This document shows, in pieces, positions 33,048 through 41,797 of a stretch of 64,000 nucleotides of DNA. Origin of the DNA: Soonwooa buanensis. Lineage in GTDB: Bacteria > Bacteroidota > Bacteroidia > Flavobacteriales > Weeksellaceae. A program made the translations under genes and the position numbers. Location of the stretch: assembly GCF_900167905.1 (NCBI RefSeq), contig NZ_FUYZ01000004.1, positions 93,711-157,710 on the forward strand, given 5' to 3'. The notes below the pieces were generated by a model, which ran no database searches, was not told the DNA's origin, and was given only the letters and a program-made list of their open reading frames with translations. Within the stretch, counting starts at the first letter, position 1. The number at the start of each line of letters is the position of its first letter.

Positions 33048-34166
33048 ATGATGAAATTTTTATTTTGTTTTATGTTGTTATGTTCTTCAATTAGTATTTT
33101 TGCACAAGATGCAAATGTAGAAGAAACAATTTTGGCGGCCGATCTTTCTCCAATGACAGATTCAAAAGTTGATAATATTGTTTATTATAAAAAAAATGGA
33201 AAATATTATAAACGAAATACTGACTCGGGTTATAATGTAAAGTGGTTTGGGGCTGTAGGTAATGGAATAGTTGATGATGCTTCTGCTATTCAAAAAGCTT
33301 TAGAATATATTAAAAAAAGCTCTCCACTACAAAATATTACAAATGGATGGAATTATGGAGGTGGAAAATTGTATTTGCCTGCTGGTAAGTATAAAATTTC
33401 TAAAAAGATACTTATCCCAGATAATATTACAATTGAAGGAGCGGGAACCAATTATACTTTAATTATCTCTCAAGTTCCAACAGCTTTTTCAAATGTAACA
33501 GGAATTCAAAATGGGAAAGATTATATAATGAGTCAATCCATTAACATCAAAAAATTATTTGTTAATGGAGGTGGTATTGAATTAATAGGAGCTTATGATT
33601 CAACCGTTGAAAGTGTAAAAGTCTTTAATACAGAATTGGGAATTGATGTTTCTTCGGCTATCAATTTGAAGATTAGAGATGTTCAGGTTTTAAATTGCAA
33701 AAAAGGAATTGTTTTAAGAGGGGATTTAGGTTCAGGGCCGTCTACAAGTACATATTTAGATAATGTCTGGGTCGCCCACTGCTCGGTAGTAGGATTGAGT
33801 ATTACTGCGGAAAATTATAAGTTAGTAACACATAGTATTCGCAATTCAATTTTTGAATACAATGGTTTGGGAGTTCAAATTACAGGAGATGTTGAGCAAA
33901 TTTTATTTGACAATATCCATCTTGAGGGAAATAAAGACAAAAACTTTAGAATTTCAAATAATGTTCAAGGATCTTTCAAGAATGTTTGGACAGATTCCTC
34001 AGAAACTTATATTAGTGGAAGTAAAAGTACGGCGTCTAAATTATATTTTGAGAATTTTAATGATCAGATCACTGTTGATCCGTCTTTTCAAGGTGAAATC
34101 ATTGGAAACTTATTTGTTAAAAAAGTAAATGTTTCTAAAAACATTAAATTTAAAGTTTTAAACTAA
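33048..34166 (+). CDS. Exported right-handed beta-helix protein, pectate-lyase-3-like
   Basis: The protein has 372 residues from the ATG at 33048 (next ATG at 33051), which exposes the signal peptide KFLFCFMLLCSSISIFAQ; a longer frame to 32988 overlaps capF. After the signal there is VKWFGAVGNGIVDDASAIQKAL, the start motif of pectate-lyase-3 and phage-tailspike beta-helices, then LYLPAGKYKISKKI and repeated beta-coil turns. It is predicted to be periplasmic or extracellular. It lies between capF and capG, with a one-base overlap to capG. A lyase, depolymerase or epimerase acting on the polymer is the best guess; no catalytic residues can be named. Confidence 0.75.
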   Translation: MMKFLFCFMLLCSSISIFAQDANVEETILAADLSPMTDSKVDNIVYYKKNGKYYKRNTDSGYNVKWFGAVGNGIVDDASAIQKALEYIKKSSPLQNITNGWNYGGGKLYLPAGKYKISKKILIPDNITIEGAGTNYTLIISQVPTAFSNVTGIQNGKDYIMSQSINIKKLFVNGGGIELIGAYDSTVESVKVFNTELGIDVSSAINLKIRDVQVLNCKKGIVLRGDLGSGPSTSTYLDNVWVAHCSVVGLSITAENYKLVTHSIRNSIFEYNGLGVQITGDVEQILFDNIHLEGNKDKNFRISNNVQGSFKNVWTDSSETYISGSKSTASKLYFENFNDQITVDPSFQGEIIGNLFVKKVNVSKNIKFKVLN

Positions 34167-35305
34167 TGCAAAAACTAAAAGTAATGACGGTTGTGGGTAC
34201 ACGACCAGAAATCATAAGATTATCAAGAGTATTAATGGCTTTAGACAATTCTGAAGCTATCGAACATACGATAGTCCACACCGGACAGAACTACGATTAC
34301 GAGTTAAACCAAATTTTCTTTGAAGATTTAGGTCTTCGTAAACCAGATTATTTCCTAGAAGCTGCGGGAAAAACAGCTACTGAAACGGTTGGAAATATCT
34401 TAATTAAAATTGATCCTCTTCTGGAAGAATTGAAACCCGATGCATTTTTGGTTTTAGGAGATACCAATTCTTGTTTATGTGCAATTCCCGCTAAGAAAAG
34501 ACATATTCCGATTTTCCACATGGAAGCTGGAAATAGATGTTTTGACCAACGCGTACCTGAGGAAACGAATCGTAAAATTGTAGATCATACTTCGGATATT
34601 AACTTAACCTATTCGGATATCGCGCGCGAATATTTGTTGAGAGAAGGTCTTCCTGCGGACAGAATCATCAAAACGGGTTCTCCAATGTTTGAAGTTCTGA
34701 ATCATTATTTGCCAGAAATTAAAGCATCTAATGTTTTAGAAAAACTGAATCTTGAAAAAGGAAAATTCTTCGTTGTGTCTTCTCACCGTGAAGAAAATAT
34801 TAATTCAGAGAAAAACTTCCGAGGATTAATGACTTCTCTAAATATTATTGCAGAAAAGTATCAGTATCCAATTATTGTATCTACGCATCCACGTACGCAA
34901 AACATGATTGACAAGATGCAAATCGAGATGCGTCCAGAAATTCAGTTTCTTAAACCTTTGGGTTTCCACGATTATAATGCTTTGCAAATGCATGCGTATG
35001 CATGTCTTTCAGATTCAGGAACAATTTCTGAGGAATCTTCTATTCTTAACTTCAGAGCATTAAATATTCGTCAAGCGCATGAGCGTCCAGAAGCGATGGA
35101 AGAAGCATCTGTAATGATGGTAGGGCTATCACCAGAACGTATAATGCAAGGTTTGGTGCAGGTTTTACAACAAAAAGTAGGTGAGGAAAGAAACTTCCGT
35201 CCAGTTGCAGATTATTCGATGCCGAATGTCTCTGAGAAAGTTGTTAGAATTATTATTTCTTACGCAGATTATATCAAAAGAACAGTTTGGTCGGAGGAAA
35301 TATAA
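34166..35305 (+). CDS. capG: CapG/FnlC UDP-GlcNAc 2-epimerase family enzyme (UDP-L-FucNAc synthesis)
   Basis: The 379-residue enzyme epimerises C2 of UDP-N-acetyl-L-pneumosamine-type intermediates to give UDP-L-FucNAc. Motifs are VVGTRPEIIRLSRV, HTGQNYDYELNQIFFEDL (family GQN segment), VLGDTNSCL, HMEAGNRCFDQRVPEETNRKIVDH and SSHREENI. FDQRVPEETNR is typical of FnlC/CapG rather than WecB. It is complete and overlaps the beta-helix gene by one base (TAATG). Confidence 0.94.
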   Translation: MQKLKVMTVVGTRPEIIRLSRVLMALDNSEAIEHTIVHTGQNYDYELNQIFFEDLGLRKPDYFLEAAGKTATETVGNILIKIDPLLEELKPDAFLVLGDTNSCLCAIPAKKRHIPIFHMEAGNRCFDQRVPEETNRKIVDHTSDINLTYSDIAREYLLREGLPADRIIKTGSPMFEVLNHYLPEIKASNVLEKLNLEKGKFFVVSSHREENINSEKNFRGLMTSLNIIAEKYQYPIIVSTHPRTQNMIDKMQIEMRPEIQFLKPLGFHDYNALQMHAYACLSDSGTISEESSILNFRALNIRQAHERPEAMEEASVMMVGLSPERIMQGLVQVLQQKVGEERNFRPVADYSMPNVSEKVVRIIISYADYIKRTVWSEEI

Positions 35306-35307
35306 GT

Positions 35308-36531
35308 ATGAGTAACAGACTGTTTTATGTAGCGCAATACTTTACACCAGAGCCTTATCTTAAGGATATTAATTTTATTAAATCTCTTAAAGATAAAGGT
35401 TGGGATCCTGTCGTTATCACAGGATTTCCAAATTATCCGAAAGGTGAAATATATTCTGGCTACAAAAATTCTGTATTTAAAATTGAAGAAATGGAAGGCA
35501 TCAAGGTGATACGTACCTATACCTATGCCGATCATAGTCTTAATGTTTTTAAACGCATACTTAACTATTTATGTTTTGGGATTTTAGCATCTTATGCTAT
35601 TTTTAAGTTCGGAAAAAAAGAGAGTTTTTATTACGTTCTACAATCTTCTCCGTTTGTAATTTTTACTGCTTGGACAGTTAAGCTTTTCAAATCGAAGTCT
35701 AAAACGTTACTTGATATTCAAGATGTATTTCCAGAAAATATACGAGTGTCTGGTGTTATAAAACAAGGATGGATTATTAATATTTTAGATTTTATCTTGA
35801 ATAATTTTTATTATCGCTTTTTCGACTTTTTTGTAACAGTGTCAAATAGTTTTAATAAAATTGTACAATCCAAAGGTATTTCCAAATCTCGGGTGTTAAC
35901 TTTGTATAATTGGTCTATGGTTGAAGCTGATGGTACTACTTCTAGTGATAATTATCAATTTGCAGGAAATTTTTATAACATTGTCTATGCAGGCAATATT
36001 GGTGTACACCAAGGTCTATCTTTGCTTACAGATGCTTACAAGCTAGTTCAAGAAAAATATCCTAAAATTAAATTTCATTTTTTTGGAGATGGTACTGATT
36101 TTGAAGCGTTGAAATCGAAATTAAAAGAGAAGCAAATTCATAATGTAGAACTTCACGGAAGAGTTTCAAGTACTGAGATCTCAAAGTACCTCAATGCTGC
36201 AGACTGTCTTTTTTTACATTTAATTTCAGATCCCATTTATGAATCGATTATTCCATCAAAACTCCAAGCTTATGTAGAGGTCGGCAAACCTATTCTTGGT
36301 GGGATACAAGGTGAAGCTGCCGAACTTGTAAGTGCGAATAATTTAGGAGAAGTTTTTAACTCGGAAGATAATAATGCAATGTTAAAAGCTATTGAGGTTT
36401 TGTATAATATGGACGCTTCAACTATTGAAAAGATACTTAATAATAGTAAACAACTCTATGCTGATGACTTTTCGAGAGCAGCTGGGGCAACAAAAGTAGA
36501 TAATTTTTTAAAACAGAATATTGTCAATTAA
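35308..36531 (+). CDS. wbuB: WbuB-like family 4 glycosyltransferase (probable L-FucNAc transferase)
   Basis: The protein has 407 residues from the ATG at 35308 (MSNRLFYVAQYFTPEP). An upstream in-frame ATG at 35287 lies inside capG; a purine-rich GGAGG run near 35293 sits well for 35308 but is also capG coding sequence. The GT-B features are FPNYPKGEIYSGYK, VIRTYTYADHSLNVFKRILNYL and VYAGNIGVHQGLSLLTDAY. WbuB enzymes transfer L-FucNAc to lipid-linked glycans and usually follow the fnl genes, as here. The donor is inferred from this context. Confidence 0.82.
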   Translation: MSNRLFYVAQYFTPEPYLKDINFIKSLKDKGWDPVVITGFPNYPKGEIYSGYKNSVFKIEEMEGIKVIRTYTYADHSLNVFKRILNYLCFGILASYAIFKFGKKESFYYVLQSSPFVIFTAWTVKLFKSKSKTLLDIQDVFPENIRVSGVIKQGWIINILDFILNNFYYRFFDFFVTVSNSFNKIVQSKGISKSRVLTLYNWSMVEADGTTSSDNYQFAGNFYNIVYAGNIGVHQGLSLLTDAYKLVQEKYPKIKFHFFGDGTDFEALKSKLKEKQIHNVELHGRVSSTEISKYLNAADCLFLHLISDPIYESIIPSKLQAYVEVGKPILGGIQGEAAELVSANNLGEVFNSEDNNAMLKAIEVLYNMDASTIEKILNNSKQLYADDFSRAAGATKVDNFLKQNIVN

Positions 36532-37121
36532 TGAATACAAGACTAGCAACTAGTAAAGATTTACATCAAGTTGTTGATATACATCTGGATCGTTTTCAAA
36601 GTTTTTTCCTAAGTAGCTTAGGGAAAATTTTTTTAATTGAGTTCTATCGTGGGTTCCTTAAAAGACCTGGATTGTTGTTGGTATTAGAAGATGAAGGTAA
36701 AGTTGTTGGTTTTGCAGCGGGCAGCTATGATAATAATTCATTTTTTAAAAAGCTTTTGAAGAACAATTTATTTGGCTTCGCAAAAGCAGGATTTGTGATA
36801 TTATTCAGTAATCCACTCGCTTTAAAAAGATTAAGCTCAAATGCTAGCAAATCTAGCCAAGAAATGCTTAATTTTGCAGAATTGTTAAGTATCGCCACCA
36901 TTTCTAATAAAAAAGGATATGGCAAAATTCTTTTGTCTGCCTTTGAAACGATTCTTAAAAATGATGAAAATTTTGAACTACCTATTTCGCTAACGACAGA
37001 CGTTGTTGGTAATGAAAAGGTAGTGCAATTTTACAAAGATTCTGGTTATCAAATTCACAATGAATTTGAAAGTTATAATGCCAGAAAAATGTATAGATTT
37101 ATTAAAAAAACAAAAATATGA
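36531..37121 (+). CDS. GNAT family N-acetyltransferase
   Basis: The 196-residue protein has the GNAT core: LLVLEDEGKVVGFAAGSYD (beta4), NFAELLSIATISNKKGYGKILLSAFE (acetyl-CoA motif A) and TDVVGNEKVVQFYKDSGYQIHNEF (motif B). It overlaps the upstream gene (TAATG) and the downstream aminotransferase by 4 nt (ATGA), so it belongs to the sugar-modification unit. It probably acetylates the amino group made by the neighbouring aminotransferase. Confidence 0.82.
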   Translation: MNTRLATSKDLHQVVDIHLDRFQSFFLSSLGKIFLIEFYRGFLKRPGLLLVLEDEGKVVGFAAGSYDNNSFFKKLLKNNLFGFAKAGFVILFSNPLALKRLSSNASKSSQEMLNFAELLSIATISNKKGYGKILLSAFETILKNDENFELPISLTTDVVGNEKVVQFYKDSGYQIHNEFESYNARKMYRFIKKTKI

Positions 37122-38335
37122 AAATTCCCTTTTCTCCACCATTTGTGGATCAAGATGTTATTAATGAAGTTGTAGATACATTAGAGTCTGGTTGGATTAC
37201 AACAGGCCCTAAAGTTAAAGCTTTAGAAGAAGAAGTATGTAAGTTGACACATGCGCCTAGAGCTTTAGCTGTTAACTCATGGACGTCTGGAGCTATCCTT
37301 ATCCTTAAATGGTTTGGTGTTAAAGAAGGTGATGAAGTTATTGTACCAGCATATACATACAGCGCAACAGCTTTGGCAGTTTTGCATTGTGGTGCAACGC
37401 CTGTGATGGTTGATGTTAAGGATGACTTTACTATCGATCCTGAAAAAGTAAAAGCTGCTATTACTAGTAAAACTAAGGTTATTATGCCAGTAGATATAGC
37501 TGGCCTTCCTTGTGATTACGATGCAGTTAATGATATTGTTAATGATCCTAGTATCAAAAACTTATTCACCGCAACTTCTGAAAATCAAGAAAAATTAGGT
37601 CGTATTTTAGTGTTATCAGATGCTGCGCATTCTGTTGGTGCTTTGTATAAAGATAAGCAGACCGGTGTTTGGGCAGATATTACGATTTTCTCTTTTCATG
37701 CGGTTAAAAATATTACTACTTCGGAAGGTGGTGCAATTTGTATTAATTTACCAAAACCATTTGATAATGACGCCGAGTATGCTACTATGCGTCTTTGGAC
37801 ACTTAATGGTCAAACTAAAGATGCTTTTACAAAATCGCAAGGTGGTGGAAGTAGCTGGAAGTATGATATTGTTTTCCAGGGTCTAAAGGTTAACATGCCT
37901 GATGTTTGCGCAGCAATTGGTTTGGCACAGATTAGAAAATATACTTCGCAATTAATGGAAGAAAGAAAACGTGTTGCAGAGCGCTATCATAGTTTTTTTT
38001 CACAGAAAAACTGGGCGCAGCTTCCTATTATAAAAGATAGTGATAGAACATCATGTTATCACCTTTATGCACTTCGTATGAATGATATTACGGAGGAACA
38101 AAGAGATAAAATGATGGAGCATATCGCTGATAAAGGCGTATCTGTTAATGTGCATTTTATCCCAATGCCAATGTTGACATTGTTCAAGGATTTAGGCTAT
38201 AATATTGAGAACTATCCAGTAGCTTACAATAATTATTCTAGAGAGATTTCTTTACCGATTTATCCTCAGTTAACAGACGCTGATGTAGATTATATTTGTA
38301 ATGTTATTGAAGAAGCTTATCAAAAAGTAATTTAA
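37118..38335 (+). CDS. DegT/DnrJ/EryC1/StrS sugar aminotransferase, second copy
   Basis: This 405-residue PLP enzyme has IPFSPPFVDQDVINEVV, SGWITTGPKVKALEEEV, DAAHSVGALY and Lys197 in FSFHAVKNITTSEGG. It differs from the first aminotransferase (19337) in sequence and in a longer middle segment. With the GNAT protein and PGT on either side it fits the PglE/PglD/PglC order, so it could be the true bacillosamine-type aminotransferase and the first copy another enzyme. Which keto-sugar each uses cannot be told. Confidence 0.83.
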   Translation: MKIPFSPPFVDQDVINEVVDTLESGWITTGPKVKALEEEVCKLTHAPRALAVNSWTSGAILILKWFGVKEGDEVIVPAYTYSATALAVLHCGATPVMVDVKDDFTIDPEKVKAAITSKTKVIMPVDIAGLPCDYDAVNDIVNDPSIKNLFTATSENQEKLGRILVLSDAAHSVGALYKDKQTGVWADITIFSFHAVKNITTSEGGAICINLPKPFDNDAEYATMRLWTLNGQTKDAFTKSQGGGSSWKYDIVFQGLKVNMPDVCAAIGLAQIRKYTSQLMEERKRVAERYHSFFSQKNWAQLPIIKDSDRTSCYHLYALRMNDITEEQRDKMMEHIADKGVSVNVHFIPMPMLTLFKDLGYNIENYPVAYNNYSREISLPIYPQLTDADVDYICNVIEEAYQKVI

Positions 38336-38925
38336 TGAAAAGATTTTTTGATATTATATTTTCATTAGTTGGGATAATTGTACTTATCCCAATTTATTTA
38401 ATTATAGCCATCGCAATCAGCATAGATAGCAAAGGAGGAGTTATATACCGTCAAAAACGTACAGGTAAAGGCGATATTCCTTTTGATGTTATGAAGTTTC
38501 GAACGATGCGACCAGACTCTTTTGCAAAAGGCGCTTTAACGGTCGGTGATCGTGACCCACGAGTTACCAAAGTTGGCTATTTCCTGAGAAAATATAAATT
38601 GGATGAACTTCCTCAATTGTTTAATGTGCTGTTCGGAGATATGTCTTTTGTTGGTCCTCGTCCCGAAGTAGAAAAGTATACTAGACTTTATAATCAGGAA
38701 CAAAAAAAAGTATTATCTGTACGACCTGGGATAACAGATTATGCATCAATTAAGTATCGAAACGAAAGTGAATTACTAGCAAAAAGTGATGATCCTGAGA
38801 AAACTTATATCGATGTAATTATGCCTGAAAAACTCAATATCAATCTAGCTTATATTAAAGATAATAGTGTTTTTAAAGATGTGAAAATTATTTTTGAAAC
38901 ATTTTTAGCAATTATTAAAGATTAA
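38335..38925 (+). CDS. Initiating phosphoglycosyltransferase (PglC/WcaJ family)
   Basis: The enzyme transfers a sugar-1-phosphate to undecaprenyl phosphate to start repeat-unit assembly. The 196-residue protein is the short PglC-like form with one N-terminal hydrophobic hairpin (IIFSLVGIIVLIPIYLIIAIAI). Motifs are VIYRQKRTGKGDIPFDVMKFRTMRPDS, LRKYKLDELPQLFNVLFGDMSFVGPRPEVE (catalytic Asp-Glu pair) and LSVRPGITDYAS. It overlaps the aminotransferase by one base. The small size and the aminotransferase/GNAT neighbours suggest a bacillosamine-type substrate. Confidence 0.9.
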   Translation: MKRFFDIIFSLVGIIVLIPIYLIIAIAISIDSKGGVIYRQKRTGKGDIPFDVMKFRTMRPDSFAKGALTVGDRDPRVTKVGYFLRKYKLDELPQLFNVLFGDMSFVGPRPEVEKYTRLYNQEQKKVLSVRPGITDYASIKYRNESELLAKSDDPEKTYIDVIMPEKLNINLAYIKDNSVFKDVKIIFETFLAIIKD

Positions 38926-38946
38926 TCTAATCACATTTAAATATTT

Positions 38947-39492
38947 ATGAAAATTAAAGATACCCCACTTAAAGACTGTTATATTATCGAACCAACAATT
39001 TTTGAGGACGATAGAGGTTATTTTTTCGAAAAATTTAATGAAAATAAATTCGAAGAATTAACAGGAATGAATGGGCATTTTGTTCAAGATAATATTTCTA
39101 AATCATCCTATGGTGTTCTTCGTGGACTTCATTTACAAAAAGGAGAACATGCACAAGCAAAATTGGTGTCATGTTTAGAAGGTAAAGTTTATGATGTTGC
39201 AGTTGACCTTAGAAAAGATTCTCCAACTTATGGCAAATGCTTCGGTATTGAATTAACTGCCGAAAATAAACTTCAGCTGTACGTTCCGAGAGGCTTTGGT
39301 CACGGTTTCTCAGTGTTAAGTGAAACAGCCGTTTTTTCTTACAAATGTGATAACTTTTATAACAAAGAATCCGAAGGTTCTGTATTATGGAACGATAAAG
39401 ACCTTAATATAGATTGGCAATTGCCCGAGCAAGATGTCGTTTTATCAGAAAAAGACAAGATTTCTCCAACTTTTCTTGAAGGAAATTTTTAA
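38947..39492 (+). CDS. rfbC: RmlC-like dTDP-4-dehydrorhamnose 3,5-epimerase
   Basis: The 181-residue cupin enzyme has all RmlC marks: IFEDDRGYFFEKFNE, FVQDNISKSSYGVLRGLHLQ (catalytic His), AKLVSCLEGKVYDVAVDLRKDSPTYGK and LYVPRGFGHGFSVLSE. It epimerises C3 and C5 of dTDP-4-keto-6-deoxyglucose. The other rhamnose genes (rmlA, rmlB, rmlD) are not in the window, so they must lie elsewhere. It is the last gene of the locus, before a terminator. Confidence 0.88.
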   Translation: MKIKDTPLKDCYIIEPTIFEDDRGYFFEKFNENKFEELTGMNGHFVQDNISKSSYGVLRGLHLQKGEHAQAKLVSCLEGKVYDVAVDLRKDSPTYGKCFGIELTAENKLQLYVPRGFGHGFSVLSETAVFSYKCDNFYNKESEGSVLWNDKDLNIDWQLPEQDVVLSEKDKISPTFLEGNF

Positions 39493-39499
39493 AGATATT

Positions 39500-39527
39500 A
39501 AAGAACCAAATTTTGGTTCTTTTTTTA
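39500..39527 (+). terminator. Terminator of the exopolysaccharide locus
   Basis: An 11-bp inverted repeat (39500-39510 with 39512-39522) runs into a T-tract to 39527. Innermost A-T pairs must open to form the loop. Confidence 0.8.
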
Positions 39528-39539
39528 TTCCTAAATTTG
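39513..39539 (+). promoter_or_regulatory. Promoter of rimO
   Basis: TAAATTTG (39532-39539) matches the -7 box exactly, with a TTG at 39513-39515 16 nt upstream as a possible -33 box. The ATG follows 19 nt after the -7 box. The -33 part overlaps the preceding terminator. Confidence 0.5.
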
Positions 39540-39558
39540 CAAACTCAAATTCTTAATA

Positions 39559-40860
39559 ATGCGTACAAAATCAACAGGTAAAAAGAAAATTAATATAGTA
39601 ACACTAGGTTGTTCTAAGAATGTCTACGACTCCGAAGTTCTTATGGGACAGCTGCAAGCTAATGGCAAAGAGGTTGTTCATGAAGATAAAGGTGACATCG
39701 TTGTTATCAACACTTGTGGATTTATTGACAATGCCAAAGAAGAATCTATTAATACGATTTTGGACTATGTTGAAGCAAAAAGTAGAGGCGAGGTAGAGCA
39801 AGTTTTTGTGACGGGATGTTTGTCAGAGCGTTACAAACCGGATTTAATTCGTGAGATTCCTGATGTTGATCAATATTTTGGGACGCGTGACTTACCTATT
39901 TTGTTGAAGCACCTTGGTGCTGATTACAAACACGAATTAGTGGGCGAACGTTTAACGACAACGCCAAAGCATTATGCATACCTTAAAATTTCTGAAGGTT
40001 GCGACAGACCATGTTCGTTTTGTGCCATTCCTTTAATGCGTGGAGGACACGTTTCTACACCGATAGAAAAGTTGGTTGAAGAAGCTTCCAAATTAGCTAA
40101 AAAAGGAACTAAAGAATTAATTCTTATTGCTCAAGATTTGACTTATTACGGTCTTGATATTTATAAAAAACGTGCACTTGGCGAATTATTAAAAGAACTA
40201 ATCAAGGTTGACGGTATCGAGTGGATTAGATTGCATTACGCTTTCCCATCAGGATTTCCGGAGGATGTTTTGGATATTATTCGTGAGGAACCGAAAATCT
40301 GTAACTATATAGATATTCCTTTACAACATATCAACTCAGATTTATTGAAGTCTATGAAGCGTGGTACAACGCATGAAAAAACCGATGCGCTTTTAGCAAA
40401 ATTCCGTGAGAAAGTGCCTGATATGGCCATTCGTACGACTTTAATCGTCGGATATCCAGGTGAGACGGAAGAGCGTTTTCAAGAATTAAAAAACTGGGTT
40501 AAAGAGCAGCGTTTTGACCGTTTAGGTTGTTTCACTTATTCGCATGAGGAGAATACAATGGCGCATGTACTGGAAGATGACATACCACAAGAGGTGAAAG
40601 AAGCGCGTGTGGAAGAAATTATGGAGATACAATCGCAGATTTCTTGGGAGAAGAATCAGGAAAGAATTGGAAAGGTTTATCGTTGTATTTTCGATCGTAA
40701 AGAAGGAAATTACTTTGTTGGACGTACCGAGTTTGATTCTCCAGATGTTGATAACACAGTGTTAGTCGAGGCTACGAATACTTATATATCGATTGGTGAG
40801 TTTGCGGATGTTAAGATTACATCGGCTGAAGAGTTCGATTTGTATGGTGAATTAGTTTAG
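39559..40860 (+). CDS. rimO: Ribosomal protein S12 methylthiotransferase RimO
   Basis: This radical SAM enzyme adds a methylthio group to the beta-carbon of Asp88 in ribosomal protein S12. The 433-residue protein has the N-terminal UPF0004 domain with three cluster cysteines (LGCSKNVYDSE, INTCGF, TGCLSERY), the radical SAM motif CDRPCSFC with GGHVSTPIE nearby, and a C-terminal TRAM domain. RimO is distinguished from MiaB by LGCSKN at the N-terminus and SEGCDRPCSFCAIP. Single gene between two terminators. Confidence 0.97.
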   Translation: MRTKSTGKKKINIVTLGCSKNVYDSEVLMGQLQANGKEVVHEDKGDIVVINTCGFIDNAKEESINTILDYVEAKSRGEVEQVFVTGCLSERYKPDLIREIPDVDQYFGTRDLPILLKHLGADYKHELVGERLTTTPKHYAYLKISEGCDRPCSFCAIPLMRGGHVSTPIEKLVEEASKLAKKGTKELILIAQDLTYYGLDIYKKRALGELLKELIKVDGIEWIRLHYAFPSGFPEDVLDIIREEPKICNYIDIPLQHINSDLLKSMKRGTTHEKTDALLAKFREKVPDMAIRTTLIVGYPGETEERFQELKNWVKEQRFDRLGCFTYSHEENTMAHVLEDDIPQEVKEARVEEIMEIQSQISWEKNQERIGKVYRCIFDRKEGNYFVGRTEFDSPDVDNTVLVEATNTYISIGEFADVKITSAEEFDLYGELV

Positions 40861-40880
40861 TTTTAAAACCAAATAAACAC

Positions 40881-40910
40881 AAAACCTTGAGACTTCCTCA
40901 AGGTTTTTTT
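40881..40910 (+). terminator. Terminator of rimO
   Basis: An 11-bp perfect stem (40881-40891 with 40897-40907) is followed by Ts. Confidence 0.9.
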
Positions 40911-41390
40911 ATGCTCAAATTTTCGTTTTTCTTAAATTTTGTCTGTTTTTGACTTAAGTTGTTGTAAATCAATATTTTATCTGTTTTAAATGTTTGTAAA
41001 TTTTAATATTTTAAAGTATTGATTGTTATTTGATATTATTTTTACGAATATGATAATATTTTCATCTATTTTAATTTTTGAATTTTTTATAAAACAGCTT
41101 CAGATTTATTATATGTTTAAAATTATGAAATTCATAATAAATATTAAAAAGCCTTATTTATCAATGCTTTAAGCAGATTTTAAGCTTTTCTTAATATTAA
41201 ATTTTCTTTTAAAAATTAACAAAATCAAGATAAAATTAACATTCTTTAACAATCTTTGAAAATGACTGTAAATAAAAGACTTAGAGCTTGTGTTAATTTA
41301 ATTTTAACATAATTTTAAGACTTGTCGCCCTCGAATTTGCTGCTTGAGGTCATTTCGAGATAACTTTGCGGAGTCAAAACAAATAAAAAA
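40911..41390 (+). other. AT-rich gene-free region upstream of the RlpA-like gene
   Basis: These 480 nt are extremely AT-rich and hold no gene that I can support. Several TTAAC/GTTAA words cluster between about 41215 and 41315. The promoter is at the distal end. Confidence 0.5.
41337..41368 (+). promoter_or_regulatory. Complete -33/-7 promoter of the RlpA-like gene
   Basis: TTG (41337-41339) and TAACTTTG (41361-41368) are separated by 21 nt, close to the Bacteroidota spacing. The ATG at 41391 follows 22 nt later. Confidence 0.65.
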
Positions 41391-41774
41391 ATGTTCAACA
41401 TGATGAAAAGATTCATTCTAGTAATCATAATGATGATTTCAACACTTGGTATTTTCTCTTTTACTTACAAGAGTGATGCCACAGATGCTAAAACAAGTTT
41501 TGCATCGTACTACCACGATAAGTTTGAAGGTAGAAAAACAGCAAGCGGTGAGATTTTCGATAACGACGACCTTACAGCTGCTAACAGAACAATCCCATTT
41601 GGGACAAAGGTGAAAATTACGAATCTTCGTAATGGTAAAAGCGTAGTGGTAAGAATTAATGATAGAGGTCCTTTTACAAAAGGTAGAGCGTTTGATATGT
41701 CGAGAGCAGCCTTTGAAGAGATTGGTAGCCTATCAGCAGGTCATCTTCCAATCGAATATGAAATTGTCGATTAA
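41391..41774 (+). CDS. RlpA-like double-psi beta-barrel protein
   Basis: The 127-residue exported protein has a short signal peptide (MKRFILVIIMMISTLGIFSF) and one RlpA/DPBB domain: SFASYYHDKFEGRKTASGEIFDNDDLTAANRTIPFGT, NGKSVVVRINDRGPFTKGRAFDMSRAAFE. E. coli RlpA is a septal lytic transglycosylase that cuts glycan strands without peptide stems. This short form lacks the SPOR domain. Alternative starts at 41400 and 41403 would also leave a signal peptide. Confidence 0.88.
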   Translation: MFNMMKRFILVIIMMISTLGIFSFTYKSDATDAKTSFASYYHDKFEGRKTASGEIFDNDDLTAANRTIPFGTKVKITNLRNGKSVVVRINDRGPFTKGRAFDMSRAAFEEIGSLSAGHLPIEYEIVD

Positions 41775-41797
41775 GATTAAAAATTTTAGTTAGTAAG

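Noticed and set aside
35287..35307. Start of the WbuB-like gene at 35287
   Set aside because: It would overlap capG by 19 nt; the ATG at 35308, 2 nt after the capG stop, fits the normal N-terminus MSNRLFYVAQY.
19337..39492. Prophage or genomic island
   Set aside because: No integrase, transposase, tRNA or direct repeats at the ends. The AT-richer wzx-wzy-GT part is typical of exchangeable polysaccharide genes.
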